Below are positions 1-12,410 of a DNA stretch of 64,000 bases, piece after piece. Below the pieces are notes generated by a model. The model saw nothing but the letters and a program-made list of their open reading frames with translations, made no database searches and was not told the origin of the DNA. Position numbers and translations under genes: made by a program. Where the stretch lies: positions 34,046,107 to 34,110,106 of the forward strand of contig NC_084802.1 of assembly GCF_963169125.1 (NCBI RefSeq). Reading direction: 5' to 3'. Positions within the stretch are counted from its first letter, which is position 1; each line of letters starts with the position of its first letter. Origin of the DNA: Humulus lupulus. Lineage: Eukaryota > Streptophyta > Magnoliopsida > Rosales > Cannabaceae.

Positions 1-1129
1 GTTTCTTTTTGTCAAAATCAATTAAAGCTCAGCATATTTGATCAACAAAAGTTACTTCGTTAAACTAAAAAAGACAAAGAATCAAGTCCAATGCTACTTT
101 TCTCACTACCAGGTTTTTTTTTACCAAGAGTTAATTAACACTCAACATATTTGATAAACAAATAATGTAGGTACCATGTTACTTTTCTCACTACTAGGTT
201 TTTTTTTGCCAAATTCAATCAAGGCTCAACATATTTGATCAATAAACAATCCATGTACCAGGTTACTTCTTTTAGCTAAAAAAGGACATAGTAAAATTTT
301 AGGCTACTTTTCATTTATTTTTGCCAAAATCAATTAAGGCTTGACATATTTCATCAACAAATAATGACATTATCAAGAAGCAGTAAGTAGATTCTATTAT
401 GCCTCATTTTTTTTATTCAAAAATAGAGACCAAAACCAGATTTGATATTATTGTTAGAAGAAATTTGGATGTGATTTTGATATTTTATAGAGATAGAGAA
501 AATAATTTACTATTGTTAGATAAATAATGCCATATTTTATTTGTTAAGAGTTAGATCGATTTGATTGAATAAAAACCAAATTATTACCTTTATTTGATCT
601 CTCAATCAGATCCGATGAGACCAGAGGAATGCCATTCATCTTCTTCGGCAATCTAGTACCTGGTAGAGCAAAATACTCAACCGAAAAAAAATGGAGGTTC
701 TCAGATGTCTCAAAAATATTGTGTTTGCTGAGGAATGGGCAAGTGAAGATGAAGATTAGCTAAGAGGATGAAGCCTGTTATTACCGGAGAAGATGACACC
801 CTTGAGATTGACGTTGATAAAAAAAAAATGGAGGGAGTGGTGATCGACAATGGGGTGGACTAGTGTGATTGAAGATTACCCAAAATACACAGCAAAGCTT
901 TGGTGTGTATCATAAGAGAGAAAAAAAGAGAGAGAGAGAGAATAAATTGACATATGAAGAGAGAGAATAAAAAGAAAGTTATAAGGGTTTTATGGAAACT
1001 TAGATTATATAGGAATTAAAAAAGTTACCATATTTTAAATCTTTAATTTGTATTTCCATATTTTAAGAAAAAAACTATAAAAATAGGCACATATATGCAA
1101 AACGCTATTAAAAAATCCATATATTTAAT
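1..1129. other. AT-rich intergenic sequence, no gene seen
   Basis: I see no credible coding region here. The first 400 bases are an imperfect tandem repeat, listed separately. The rest is AT-rich with short purine runs, including a GA-rich tract near 920..945. It ends where a TG-starting LTR-like edge begins at 1130. Confidence 0.6.
9..395. repeat. imperfect tandem repeat, about four units of 90 to 115 bp
   Basis: A phrase of the form CAAAATCAATTAAGGCT followed by CAACATATTTGATCAACAAA recurs four times (near 12, 125, 210 and 315). Each is followed by a T-rich stretch and a GTTACTTTTCTCACTAC-like segment. Units differ by several percent and by indels, so this is an old tandem array. Its function is unknown. 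Confidence 0.6.
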
Positions 1130-1394
1130 TGTTAGGAATATATTTTACAGGATCGTAAATATTTTCATATATGTTTCATATATTAAACAAATTAACATAT
1201 AAAACAACCTAGAAACATGTTTCTAATGAATTTTATAAAGTAAATCAAATAATAGAGTTTAAGAATCTTACTTTTATGCAGCGAATATTGAGACTCCTTC
1301 ATTCACTCTGTCCAACCTTTGTTCCTTTCTATCGCAAAGTAATAACAAGACAGTGAACTGGATCTTCAAACTACATATAGTCTTCCACAATTTC

Positions 1395-4193
1395 TGTAAC
1401 GTCCAAAATTACTTAATAAGGCTTAGGGCCTTGATTAGGGGTCAGGATGGAAAATTATGGAAATTATGTGTTTATGTGATATATATGTATATAATTATAT
1501 GATTATGTGAGTTATATTATAATATGACTTGATATGCATGTGTTAGGTGTATTAATTATGCATGTGGGCCCGTTTCTGATTAAAAGGGGGGATTTTCGTA
1601 ATTTGGCCTGTTATGGGTGTATTTGTCATATATGTGATATATGTGTGGGACCACATCATTATGTGGATATATTTGAGTTACTTGGCACGAGGCGATCCTA
1701 GGGAGCAAGTTAGTGGACAAGTCACAACGGGACCAATACTTGACTCAAGGTGAGTCAAGGGGTATTTAGTACATTACTGAGATATGGGTAATGAGAATGA
1801 ATATTTGAGGATATATTTGGAGTTAGTGAGATCATGAGGGAATTCTGGGGATTTTGACCATTTTACCCTCGAGGACGTTTTTGGGGTACCCCGAGCCTTG
1901 GATTTTATTTAAGGTTACTTGAGCCCTAAGTAACCTGTCATAAATAGAAACATGTTCAAACTATCATTTTCTCTCTGGTTCTCTCCTTGTGACGCTTGAT
2001 AGAATTTTCGAAGGAAACTCGAGTTTTAGAGCTCAAATTCAAGCAAGGTTAGAGTCATAACGATTCTAGGGAAGATTAGAAGCTTAACAGCCTGAGGAAT
2101 TTAGCTGAAAAACAACATAATCAGAGGTAATCTAAGTTTTAAGTTTTTGAGTTTTTTTTCCTTAAGATTGGATTGGATTTTATGATTTTGATGAGTTTTA
2201 ATCTAAAGGAAAGTCAGGTTTTGTTGCCTGGGATGTACCATTGATGTTTTAGGATTGAATTGTGGGTTTGGTTTGGTTTTGGGATGAGTTTAGGAGGATT
2301 TTAATTAGAGAAAAGTTGCGTTCACGGTGTGACCCTCATGAACCTAGGGGCATGGACGGTTCTCTAAACCGCTATCGCGCTGCAGCGCTTGTGGGCTGCG
2401 TTGCGGCCCGTGTCCAGAGTAATTTGGGCTGGGCTCCTTGTTTAGGGAGAGTCACAGGTATATGTGTGGGAGCGCCTCGACACAAATAGAGGATTTTGGC
2501 CTAGGAGGGTTTTGAGTGCGGGAACTCAAACCTAAGAGCTCGGAATTGATCCTACTACCCGGTTTAGTAGGATTCGATGTCCCAGAGGCTAGGACTCGGT
2601 CCGCAAGCCTTTATTTACTCGTTTTTTATGGGATTCTATACTTGGTTGTGACAAGGTTATCGCCAGGGGCTCGGAACCGGGATCATGGTTGAGAGTCGTT
2701 CATTTGTAACCTGTACTTGGACCAAAGGTAAGAAAACTGCACCCGGTATGTGATACATGTGATTATGGCTTGGCCCGAATTGTCGAACAGGAACATGAAT
2801 AGGGCATGAACGCCTGAGAATGTGCATGATTATGATTGTGCTTGTGATTGTTGATTAAGCATGTTGAATGCTTTGTATATGAATATTTGATTTATGATAT
2901 ATGCAGGTCTGCATTATCTGATTGAGAAATGCTTGACTTATGAGTCAAGGAAGGCAATAGCGCGCTGAGCGCTGATCGAAAAGCATTGACTAATAAGTCA
3001 AGGAAGGCCATAGCGCGCAATGCATAGGTCATTTTGGTTAGGCTAACCAGAAGCGCATCATACGCTTGTCTGACCTATTGATCGTGGAAAACTCAGCGTC
3101 ACGTACGCTAGGCCAGCTCTAAGGCTGGTTATACAAAGGATAGGGTAATGGGCCCCAGGGTGACTTATTAGTCCCATATCCTAGGGCTGGGCCCCGGACC
3201 TGACTTAAGAGTCAAGAACGACCTTAGAACGCTGAGTGCTGGTCGAAAAACATTGGCTTATAAGTCAAGGACGACAATAACGTTGAGCGCTGGTCGAAAA
3301 GCATTGACTTATGAGTCAAGGACGACAATAGCGTTGAGCGTTGGTCGAAAAGCATTGACTTATAAGTCAAGGGTGGAAATAGCGCGCTGAGCGCTGGTCG
3401 ATATGGATATGCCTAATCAATAGCATGACATACGCTTGATCAACCTTTTGGTCGTGGAAAACTCAGCGCCAGGTATGTTGGGCCAGCTCCAAGGCTAGTT
3501 ATACAGAGGATAGAGCAAATGGCCCCGGGGCAACTCATTAGTCCCATATCCTAGGGCGCTGAGCCCCAGTATGATTTATTAATTATGTATTAGGGCGCTG
3601 AGCCCATGTATGATTCATTAATCATGTATTTTGGGCAATGGTCCCGATATGATTCATTGATCATTTGTCTTTGGCTATTGGCCCCATATGACGTTGTAGT
3701 CATTTATATGAATGATATGCATGCATGAGTAGAGTTATTACTGCTAGGCATGCTTATTATGGTTTCGTAATATGTTATTAACTGCTTATGAGTATGTTTA
3801 AGTTTTCTTGATGAGCCTTGACTCACGGGTGCTTTGTGGTGCAGTAAGGGGAAAAGAAAGCTAGACCATCCTTGAGTTGGAGAGCTTCGGTGATGATGTG
3901 TACATATGCGGCTGCTCGACCACCACGACCGGGGTTTCTGAGAGGAACTAGGGTCGAACCCTATTTTGCCGCTTAGGTCAGCTGGTTGTAACTTTTTAAT
4001 TGTAATTAACATTTTCGAATGTAGTTTGGGATCCCATGTATGGAAGTAAACGCTTTTAGTGAAATGGTTGTACCTTTTGACCAAAAATTTTAACCCTAAA
4101 CCATTAATCACGTTTAGTTAAATGATTCGCTTATTAAGTCTAGCATTATTTAAAATACACAGTGTAATGGTCCCGGAGTAGTCTGGCCTTACA
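1395..4193 (+). mobile_element. Tekay-like gypsy solo LTR
   Basis: A 2.8-kb LTR starts TGTAACG and ends GGCCTTACA. It is flanked by a perfect 5-bp target duplication ATTTC (1390..1394 and 4194..4198), with no internal region, so it is a solo LTR left by LTR-LTR recombination. Inside are splice-donor-like sites at 2127 and 2728, a GC-rich palindrome block (about 2360..2425), repeats of a TGACTTATNAGTCA palindrome (2935..3375), and an acceptor-like GTGCAG ending at 3844. The region after the acceptor matches the other gypsy LTRs of this window. Confidence 0.85.
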
Positions 4194-4652
4194 ATTTCTT
4201 TTGATCACCTAGACTAGGGTGGGCAATTCTTAGTGAACGAGATATGAAAGTTATGGAGAAGAAGAGATTAGTGATGGACGACCACAATAGGTCTCTTTTG
4301 AGTCTAGGTTTTTGCTTTTTCACACTTACTTGACAACCTTAGACTTAAGTCCCTATTTATAGGAACATTTTAGGGTTAATTTAATTTAATTTAATAATTA
4401 AAATAATAGCTTAAAAATCCCTATATGACTGAATATTAGATATTTTGCCAAGCTTTGAGATTTTTCCATTTTTAAATTCAAATACTATTATTTTCTATAA
4501 TTATATAATAAAACAAAACCCTTATTAATTAATTCATTAAATATAATATAATATATAATAATTTTTAAACAATAATTAATTAATTAAATCATTTATTCAA
4601 ATTAACTAATTAAATTTGAACCTTGATTTAATACCATTTATCAATTTGACAC

Positions 4653-5578
4653 TGCTTACCGAGATTTTCGGAAACTATAATAATAAAAGATAAGAGAGGT
4701 TAAGAGAAAGGGTTTAGAGGCTATAAGCAAGATTTTTACGTGGTTGGGGCGTTAACGAGCCTTAGTCCACGAGACAGTTGTATTAGAACTTTGAGAGTCT
4801 ACAATAATGGGGTTTTCTCTTGGTTTTATCAGAGCAACAGTATGCATGCCAAAAAAAAGGGGTCCTTCTCCAATGCTCTGTTACATGTATTTATAGGTTC
4901 ACAGGAGCACCGGGCGTGGGTCAGGCTGACCCGGGCCCAATAAAGGCATAAATATTGCTGGCTTCTCTATCGGAAGCCCAATACAGAATAAATAAAACAT
5001 CAAAGAAAAATGCTAACTTGAGCCCATTGGGCTAGCCCAAACTGTAACTATCATCCGACAAATTGGAGCTTTTGGTCTGGACATTTCGAATTACGAGACG
5101 GACTCAGGGGACAAGATCGGCCAGAGCAGTGGCAGTACAGGTCTGAACCAGTGGCATACAATCCTGAGGTGGCCTTTTCCGTAGGTGAAACGTGGGGACA
5201 ATTCCCACGCTTCGCAGGGCGGAGTCAGGGTCGTGGACGCTTTATCCTGCCAAACTCGGGGACTCGACCCAGGTCCGTTTACCCCTGTCCCTCTCTGTTT
5301 ACCATGAGCCCGGATCATCCACCAGGAGCCGGGATCATTTACCAGGCTTTCGGACCGTTCGTACTGATCCCGACTGTTATCCCCAGCCAGTTGAACCGTC
5401 TCCCGGATGACCGTCCCGGACAATACTTCTCAGACGCCTTCCGGGCCTCGCCTAGAATTGGGCTGTCGATATCCACCCTGCTCCTTGCCAAATGGGCCTA
5501 GACTAGGCCCGTCCTTAATTGGGCAGTTAGTGGACTTGGAACGCGGTCCCGGGCCCGCGGCAGGAAATGGGGATAACA
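4653..5578 (-). repeat. 3' LTR of the Tat element
   Basis: This 926-bp sequence closely matches 25827..26750, with scattered substitutions and small indels. In plus orientation it starts TGCTTACCGAG (the partner starts TGTTTACCGAG) and ends GGGGATAACA. The polypurine tract lies just inside it at 5579..5592. Short open frames here are shadows; an LTR is not expected to encode protein. Confidence 0.88.
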
Positions 5579-5860
5579 TTTACCCCCCAAGCCTTCATCT
5601 GGGGCTACCCGGTGGAGGCTTGCCTTGGTCCCGGATACTTCCGGCTATCTTCCCGGTTCCTTCTTAGAATAGTTGGTCCATGGCAAGGGGGCTTCGTGTG
5701 TCAAGCAACTGCGGAGCCCAGACTGCCTACCAAGGTTCGGGTTCATTTACTGAAGTCCCGGTTCATGATGATGGGTACATGTGCCACCCAGCAACTGCTA
5801 CATCGGTGGTACTTGACCCTGAAAAGTCATCAACCACCTCAAGGGTCGCTAGGCCTAGGC
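5579..5860 (-). other. polypurine tract and 3' internal tail of the Tat element
   Basis: Read on the minus strand, a GGCTTGGGGGGTAAA polypurine tract touches the 3' LTR, the expected primer for plus-strand DNA synthesis. The remaining 270 bases are GC-rich and contain no convincing gene. The segment is cut at 5860 by a gypsy LTR. Confidence 0.7.
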
Positions 5861-8297
5861 TGTAACGCCCTACTTCCTTAGAGCCGTTACTAAGTGAGTT
5901 TTAAGACAAAACAGTGTGCAATGAACTCGCTAACCGAGGTTTTGATACAAAAGTGTGACTAATTAAAAGTTAAGGCTGTAATCTTAGAAAAATGCGTTGT
6001 TTCCATAAAACTTCTAGTATTAAACATTTGGGATCCCAAAATAAGGTTTGAAAACTATTTACATCTTAAAATAAGTTTACAATTGATCAGTTATAAAAAT
6101 CATAGATTATTACAGCCATTTTCGAATAAACCCCCAACCAAAGCAGTCGGGCTGGCCAAACATGTACGCGTCGCTTCACGCTCTCCGTACTCATGGTTGG
6201 TTGACTCAGTCTTTGCCCTTACCTGCAACACGGAGCACCCGTGAGCCGAAGCCCAGCAAGAAAACTCATGCAGTTCATAACATATGCAAAATATACAGTT
6301 AATCATATCAAATAGTCCACAGATAAACAAGTCAACCATTAGACTAAGCAAACATGGCTATGCCGCCCCAGAACCCTTACCACAGCCTGGGGTCTCGGTC
6401 CTCACCGTAAGGATCTCACATGTATCCTCTGGGTCCTACCCTGACTATAAGAATCCCATGTGCTAAGTGTTACTTCCGGCCCCGCTGCCGTTCTCGGCCT
6501 TGCCGCCCTCGGCCATAGCCGTTCATTTCACTATAAACATATATAGGATAAATCAAACAACATTCAAACAAATATCAATTCATTTAAATCTGCACCCTAA
6601 CATGTAATGCAATATAGGGCCGTGCCCTGCAATCATCTCATCATGCAATATAGGGCCGTGCCCCGCAATCACACTATGGGCCCACGCCCTATCCTACGGG
6701 TGTTATAGTTTTCTTACCTTTCCATTCAATAGCTTAGATCACCTGACTCCTTGAGCACGATCCCACTCGAGCCTTAGCGCACACCTAGGCACAAACATAG
6801 GTCAAAGTCAACACCAAACCCCAAGTCCGAATACCTAGCCTCGGGACCAATCCCGAGCCCCCGGGAAGTCCTAAATCCCCAAAACAAAGTGGCGGAATCG
6901 AGCCCCGAACCCTAGTCAAAATCCCTCATCAAAAACCCAAAAATCCACCTCTGTGAACAGTGCAGCGCTCAAAAGAGGGCGCTGTAGCGCTACAAGCAGA
7001 ACACACCCCCCCAGAACAGGGGCTAGCGCTACAGCGCCCACTGACTAGCGCTGTAGCGCTAGTTGCAGCCCAGCAGAACCCAAAAATCGCTTCTTGCGAT
7101 TTCCTTCAACCAAATCAACCCCAGACTTGTCCAAACCTTCTCCAAACCCAAAATCAAGCTTATAAACATCTCACACTCATCCCAAGCATCCCAAGAACTC
7201 AAAACCCAAGCACATTCAACCCAAATCTCAAAATTCACCATGAACAACCCTAAACCCAGAAATTCAGTCAACAACAAAGTTAAAGGCTTAGAATTCTTAC
7301 CATTGATGCAAATTTCGACCTTGATTCAAACCTAGACCTCCTTAGCTTGTTCATCATCAAAGCTTGCCCAGAAATTCCCTAAAATTCCCATCAACTCAGC
7401 TCAAAACACAGCTCAAACCATCAAAACCCTTAAAACTGAAATCTCTAAAACTTACCTCAAAAGTTGATGTGTTCTTGCCAAATCTTCAAGTCTAACCCAA
7501 GATCCTTGATGCTCAGCCTACCATTGCTCTCCACTAAGCTTTGCTCCAAGAAAAATGGAGAGGAATGGTGCAAAAATGCACAAACCGATCCTTTGGAAAA
7601 CCCCTCTGCTTTTCTCTCTTTTCTTTATTTCCTTTTTCTTTCTTTTCTTTCTTTCTCTCCACAGCCAACACTCTTTCTCTATAAATCCCACTAAGTGTAT
7701 AAAGCCTCATAAATCAACCTTCTAAAAGCCAATTGACCAAAACGCCCTTCCTATTAACTCTAAATCCTTTTGTCCAAATAGTGCCATTTTAGTCATTTTA
7801 CCCAATTCCTGCTAATCCTCAAGTGTCTCTAATATATTCCCGTTGCTTTCCAACACCTGATAAACCGCCAAATAAATATTCCCCATCATCAAAGTAAATC
7901 TCAATCTATTCTCTGAATTCCTGTTCATACCCCAAGGCTCGCCCCGAGCCGAGTATAAATTCCCGTCATGACTTTCCGCAAGCCTGCTCACTGGGATCGC
8001 CTCGAGTCACAAATCACTGATGCACCCACATACCACTGTGGTCTCAACAATCATCAGATATCAATGCAGTTATGCCCAACATGGCCAAAATTACAATTAT
8101 GCCCTTCTAACACGATCCGGGCCTACATGCATACTAATATACATAGTCATGCATCTCAGATGAACAAACAGTCATATAACATGCTTTAAATCATAACCAT
8201 GCATTTAATTCATAAAAATCACACATAAATCCCATCATGCCCTCCTGGCACGCTAATCAAGGCCCTTAAGCCTTATTAGCTAATTTGGGTCGTTACA
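5861..8297 (-). mobile_element. Tekay-type gypsy LTR inserted in the Tat element
   Basis: On the minus strand this 2.4-kb LTR starts TGTAACGACCC and ends GGGCGTTACA. To its right lies a polypurine tract (GAGGAGGGGATAG on the minus strand) and an AATTTCGAGGACGAAATT motif, the usual end of a chromovirus internal region, so this is a 3' LTR. It holds a GC-rich palindrome block (about 6958..7072) with several GCGCTNTAGCGC-like motifs. A donor-like site sits at 6716..6717 and an acceptor-like CTGC complement at 6223..6226. No matching target duplication was found, because the other end is missing. Confidence 0.75.
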
Positions 8298-10690
8298 ACT
8301 ATCCCCTCCTCATAAAAATTTCGTCCTCGAAATTTATCCAACACATCAGTCAGTAAACCCGCAACTCTGACCATAATTTCCAAGGTCCGCCGCCTTTGCT
8401 TTACTTTTCAACAACGCTCTCACAAGAGTAACAATCTTGCCCCTCAAGATTTCGTCTAATAGCCATACTCTCGATAGCTTCTTGTTTACACCGCAACCCT
8501 GCTGAAACCTCAGGGTCTGCCTAGATTACAATGACCAATTCATTGTCTTATTCCTGATTCCAGAGATACTCAAAATCATCACCTCTACTAGGTGGGATCA
8601 GCTTGTAGGCCCCGCTGGCCTATCCCTTAGTACAACTTCAGAATTTTATGTTGAATTAAGAGCCAGAACTCTCCCTTCTTTCTCTGAACACCTTACAGAT
8701 CCTCGTCTATTAAACGCAGAGACGCAGCTCTTTCTTCCCGGAACTTTATTTCCTCATAACTTAGCAATTTACCAGCTCTTTATTCTTTCAAATAGGCAGA
8801 CACTCCTACCTTAAGAAGTTTCAACGACCTACTTGGCTTTCTCTCTGAACTAAAGCCAAACTGTAGTATTCACTATCCTTCGCCTCTTACTAAGCCCTAT
8901 GTCGTGTTACATTAGCAAGACACCAGCAACTGCCACCACGACTAACTCATCAGGGATTACACTTCCCTTAATACCTCAAGTATTCGCCTACTCAGCGCTC
9001 AATTCCTTAAGATATCCGATAAACTTTCAGACTGCCATTCCACTTGCAATCAACTGATAATTCCAGGTTCCCACTCTGTTCTTTTTCGTTCTCTAGATCC
9101 ATTCCAAAATTTAAAATACTATAGGGTCTCAATTCAGTATCATCGACGTTTTACCCTGAAACCAGTTCACTTGACCCAACAACATTAACTCAAACAACCG
9201 AGTTAAAAATTTTCATGTCCAAATGCCTTACTTAAGGTCTATTGTGGTCTATTCCCACGATACACCACCACATCACCTAACCCCTCAGGGTCCAAAGGAA
9301 AACACTAGATTCTATCACCCGCTCGACCCTCCCGGTACGACGTACCCTAGGAGGTGGAATGATGTCCATTCATAATTCTCATTCATAAACCGAATCTAAT
9401 TGGATCCTTCATCCATTCCTGGTATCCTAAATTGTACCACCTTAGCAGGGTCCTTCCCTGCTTCAACCAAAGCCGACACTTCGGATTCCATAGCTCAGTG
9501 ACACTCACCAGCTAATCATTACCTATTAACGTTATGCCGAACTCAGTCATTTCCTTGTCCACTCCATTACAATCTATAGCGTTATTCCCTGACTGACACA
9601 CGCCTCCCAGTTAGGAGTTCCGCCTCCAATTATATCTCCCCTCTTTCAATCGAGGATTTCAAACACTGATCATCCGTCTGTTACTTTTCACCGCATCCCG
9701 GTCTCAACGTTATCTTCTTACTAATACCCAACACTCAAGTACCTTATTCCATGCACAACAGTCGACTTAACGTTCCAAGTGTATCAACCATGATCCATTC
9801 AGCCACCTCCTGCAAGGTTCAATCCATCCTCGCGTCAATCATCCCTGGGCATGCCCAAATCGTGATACACTACCCCATTTCCATAACCTTACCATAGATC
9901 AGGTCCTTTATGCAATCACTCTTTTCTTAACCTTAACACACACATATTCCAGCATCACCAGATATCAATCAAATCTTACCTTGTCTTCTGAATTTCTTTA
10001 TGATTTGACACCACTCAGTCCGTCTAACCTCAAGTTTTACTGTTCTCCTCATCTCTGATGTAGTTGCCTCCGGAGGTACTTATGCAATAGGTGACGCGCT
10101 TACCAATCCTGAGATGCTTTCTGTTCTTCAAATGTTCTTCACTAGCTTCTTGCGGCTTCAGATCAATTCTTCTCTTACCTGTCCTTTCTTCTTGTAGCTC
10201 TAATCTGAGTACTCCTGACTACACCCAAACTAACACTCCATAGAACCTTACCTGAGACTCCACCTTCTGGGTACAAACGTCTTCCGCATAGTCATTTGCT
10301 CACCATTTCCGTCTGGGAGTAATCCACATGTACTGCTCGTGAGCTTGAAGGGGACTTGTCCATACCGTTCATGCATTCTCTGCCTAAAGAACTTACCTGT
10401 GCTGCTGTAGCTTGAACCATTCTAGAGTCTTTGTTACCAACTCCTCACACCCTACCCGGTGCAAACTAGACAAATTCCCGAAATGTCTCCACCCTTGGTT
10501 TCCAACTGGTAATAATCAGGTCATAGATCAACTCTTGGAGACATCGTCCCTTCTTGTATCCAACCTTGTACTTTTCGTTCTAATCTGACGATGCTAATCA
10601 ATCCTTGCAGTATAACACTCTGGCTATTCCAGGGCCAAATTCCTTCGATTGCTTCAATAGACTTTCTGTCCGCCAAAACCATCTTTCAAT
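8298..10690 (-). mobile_element. degenerate internal region of a gypsy element, no readable gene
   Basis: This joins the LTR at 5861..8297 through a polypurine tract and a motif typical of the end of chromovirus pol. Near 8420..8450 the text resembles the end-of-pol region of the Tekay element at 42720..42880. No open frame is long enough to assign a domain. It is either a very decayed pol or a non-autonomous derivative. The 5' LTR is absent and the right boundary with the Tat antisense ORF (10690..10741) is uncertain. Confidence 0.5.
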
Positions 10691-10844
10691 AGACCCCGCT
10701 TCCACTAGTGCCTGGAAGCACCCCCCGGAAGTCCGACACTACTAGTTCATGACGTCCGGGTTCCTCGTAGAGAAGAGCCCCACGCTGATGCTGAACTTCC
10801 AGCGAGTGGGTAAGTGTTTATTTTATTCTTTATTTTGCCTGCCT

Positions 10845-10864
10845 CCCCCCCCCCCCCCCCCCCC
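10845..10864. repeat. 20-base homopolymer C run
   Basis: An uninterrupted run of 20 C lies inside the first intron-like segment of the Tat antisense ORF, followed by G and a T run. Its exact length is prone to assembly error. Confidence 0.8.
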
Positions 10865-11350
10865 GCCTTTTTTTTTATTCTTACTGTATTACCTCGGGTG
10901 GCAGGACCTTTTGCCCAGACTCCTCTCACCTAGTTCATTTTGGACCGGAAGAAACTCTACTCTGAGTTGAGTGTGGAGGACCTGGACGTGGGGGGTTACA
11001 TTACCACCGAAAACCTCTGACTGATCGGACTGCTCGCGGCCCACCAGACGATCAACGCCCCAAGCCTTTGGGGAATATAGTGCGAGAAAGATCCCGATAT
11101 AAGGGAGCAGCTGGCCCTGGAGCACATCAGGGACGTAGAGGCTGAGGCACTTGCGGACGCGGCTAAGCGGAAGAAGGACTTGGCCCAGTCGAAGGAGGCG
11201 GCCACTTCCGAGGAGCTGGAAGCCCTCTTCGAGGAGGCACTGCTGTGACGCCCCACATCACTATGGCTGCTTTCTGGAATGATGACTAGCCCTACAAACC
11301 AAGACAAGTCTTTCCAGTGTGCTTTGTCCTCACTCGCACACTTCCTGGGA

Positions 11351-11440
11351 AAACTTCCCAGGAGGTCACCCATCCCTAGATTACTCAAGGCCAAGCACGC
11401 TTAACCATGGAGTTCTCAAGTGATGGGTTACCGAAAAGAA
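11351..11440 (-). ncRNA. 5S rRNA-like segment in the left Cassandra LTR
   Basis: On the minus strand, an A-box-like sequence (complement of 11391..11406) is followed by a C-box-like sequence (complement of 11355..11375) in the order and approximate spacing of the RNA polymerase III internal promoter of 5S rRNA genes. The first part of true 5S rRNA is not clearly present, so this is a retroelement-borne mimic rather than a 5S gene. Confidence 0.75.
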
Positions 11441-11794
11441 GATGCACCTTCCTGATTTAGGTATGTACTATCAATCCATTTAAGCCCTCTTCAACTGTGT
11501 AGTCCCATACCTACACAGTCTTAGAATCATTACACTTGACCTTCCCCAGGCGGTGTGGGATTGCACAGCTTACCCGGTCTTTCCCCTTACGGATCACGGG
11601 ATTCTGACTGTCACAATCACCCCCCTTACGGGCCCGACGTCCCTGTCGGCCACACTTTCGGCTGGGTCAAGGCTCTGATACCATTATGTGATGCCCCACA
11701 TCACTATGGCTGCTTTCTGGAATGATGACTAGCCCTACAAACCAAGACAAGTCTTTCCAGTGTGCTTTGTCCTCACTCGCACACTTCCTGGGAA

Positions 11795-11886
11795 AACTTC
11801 CCAGGAGGTCACCCATCCCTAGATTACTCCAGGCCAAGCATGCTTAACCATGGAGTTCTCAAGTGATGGGCTACCGAAAAGAAGAT
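11795..11886 (-). ncRNA. 5S rRNA-like segment in the right Cassandra LTR
   Basis: This is the second copy of the 5S-like segment. The A-box-like sequence is the complement of 11834..11849, with one change (CATGC for CACGC). The C-box-like sequence, complement of 11799..11819, is identical to the left LTR. Being in the 5' LTR of a minus-strand element, this copy would be the one positioned to drive transcription. Confidence 0.72.
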
Positions 11887-12054
11887 GCACCTTCCTGATA
11901 TAGGTAGTACCTATCAATCCATTTAAGCCCTCTTCAACTGTGTAGTCCCATACCTACACAGTCTTAGAATCAATACACTTGACCTTCCCCAGGCGGTGTG
12001 GGATTGCACAGCTTACCCGGTCTTTCCCCTTACGGATCACGGGATTCTGACTGT

Positions 12055-12410
12055 GCTCTCAACAACAAGAGCCTTCCCTACCACCTGAACATAGGTAGAG
12101 ACTTCATGCACTGGGGCAACTCTAATGCCCTGAGCTATTCCAGGATTCAATCCTTGAATAAAATTTTCCTTTCGAGCTATATCTGTGGGTACCATGTCAA
12201 AGGCAAACTTGGCCAACCCATCAAATTTAGTAACATACTCGGTCACTGGTGCATTACCTTGAACGAGATTCAAAAACTCATTCATCTTAGCAGTCTTAGC
12301 TGCATCACAATAATACCTCTCATTAAACAGCTGCCTAAATTCTTTCCAGTCCATCACAGCTATATCTCGTGTCTAGGATACTACCTCCCACCACGTCCGG
12401 GCATCTTAGC
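12055..12410 (-). pseudogene. inverted C-terminal part of a gypsy gag
   Basis: The minus-strand reading begins DARTWWEVVS, has a stop, then continues MMDWKEFRQLFNERYY and further, a typical retrotransposon gag core. It ends at VVES where it runs into the Cassandra LTR. The N-terminal half of apparently the same gag lies 4 kb away on the plus strand (16019..16423) and ends at LREDA, exactly where this piece starts. A 17-bp copy of 12283..12299 sits at its right edge (12402..12418), which suggests template switching at the join. Confidence 0.75.

Larger units (their letters stand above)
11244..12054 (-). mobile_element. Cassandra-type TRIM element carrying a 5S rRNA mimic
   Basis: Two LTRs (11244..11615 and 11687..12054) flank only 71 bp. 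On the minus strand that spacer has a TGGTATCAGAGCC primer-binding site (initiator-Met tRNA type) next to the right LTR and a GGGGGG polypurine tract next to the left LTR. Each LTR contains sequence matching the 3' half of plant 5S rRNA, including a TTAAGCGTGCTTGG-like A box and the GGATGGGTGACCTCCTGGGA C-box region. That combination identifies Cassandra, a non-coding TRIM. The left flank ACTGC and the GCTGC after the detached LTR end at 16592 are a probable target duplication. The right LTR copy lacks its last bases (CACA) here. Confidence 0.88.

Noticed and set aside
3704..4111. 135-codon open frame on the minus strand
   Set aside because: It lies antisense in the conserved 3' part of a solo LTR. 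The same part in other LTRs does not keep the frame.
8298..10690. A separate host gene or an intact pol
   Set aside because: No open frame over about 75 codons and no readable domain; its only clear link is to the adjoining LTR.
11351..11440. A genuine 5S rRNA gene
   Set aside because: Only the internal-promoter half resembles 5S rRNA, and it sits at the same place in both LTRs of a TRIM, so it is a Cassandra mimic.
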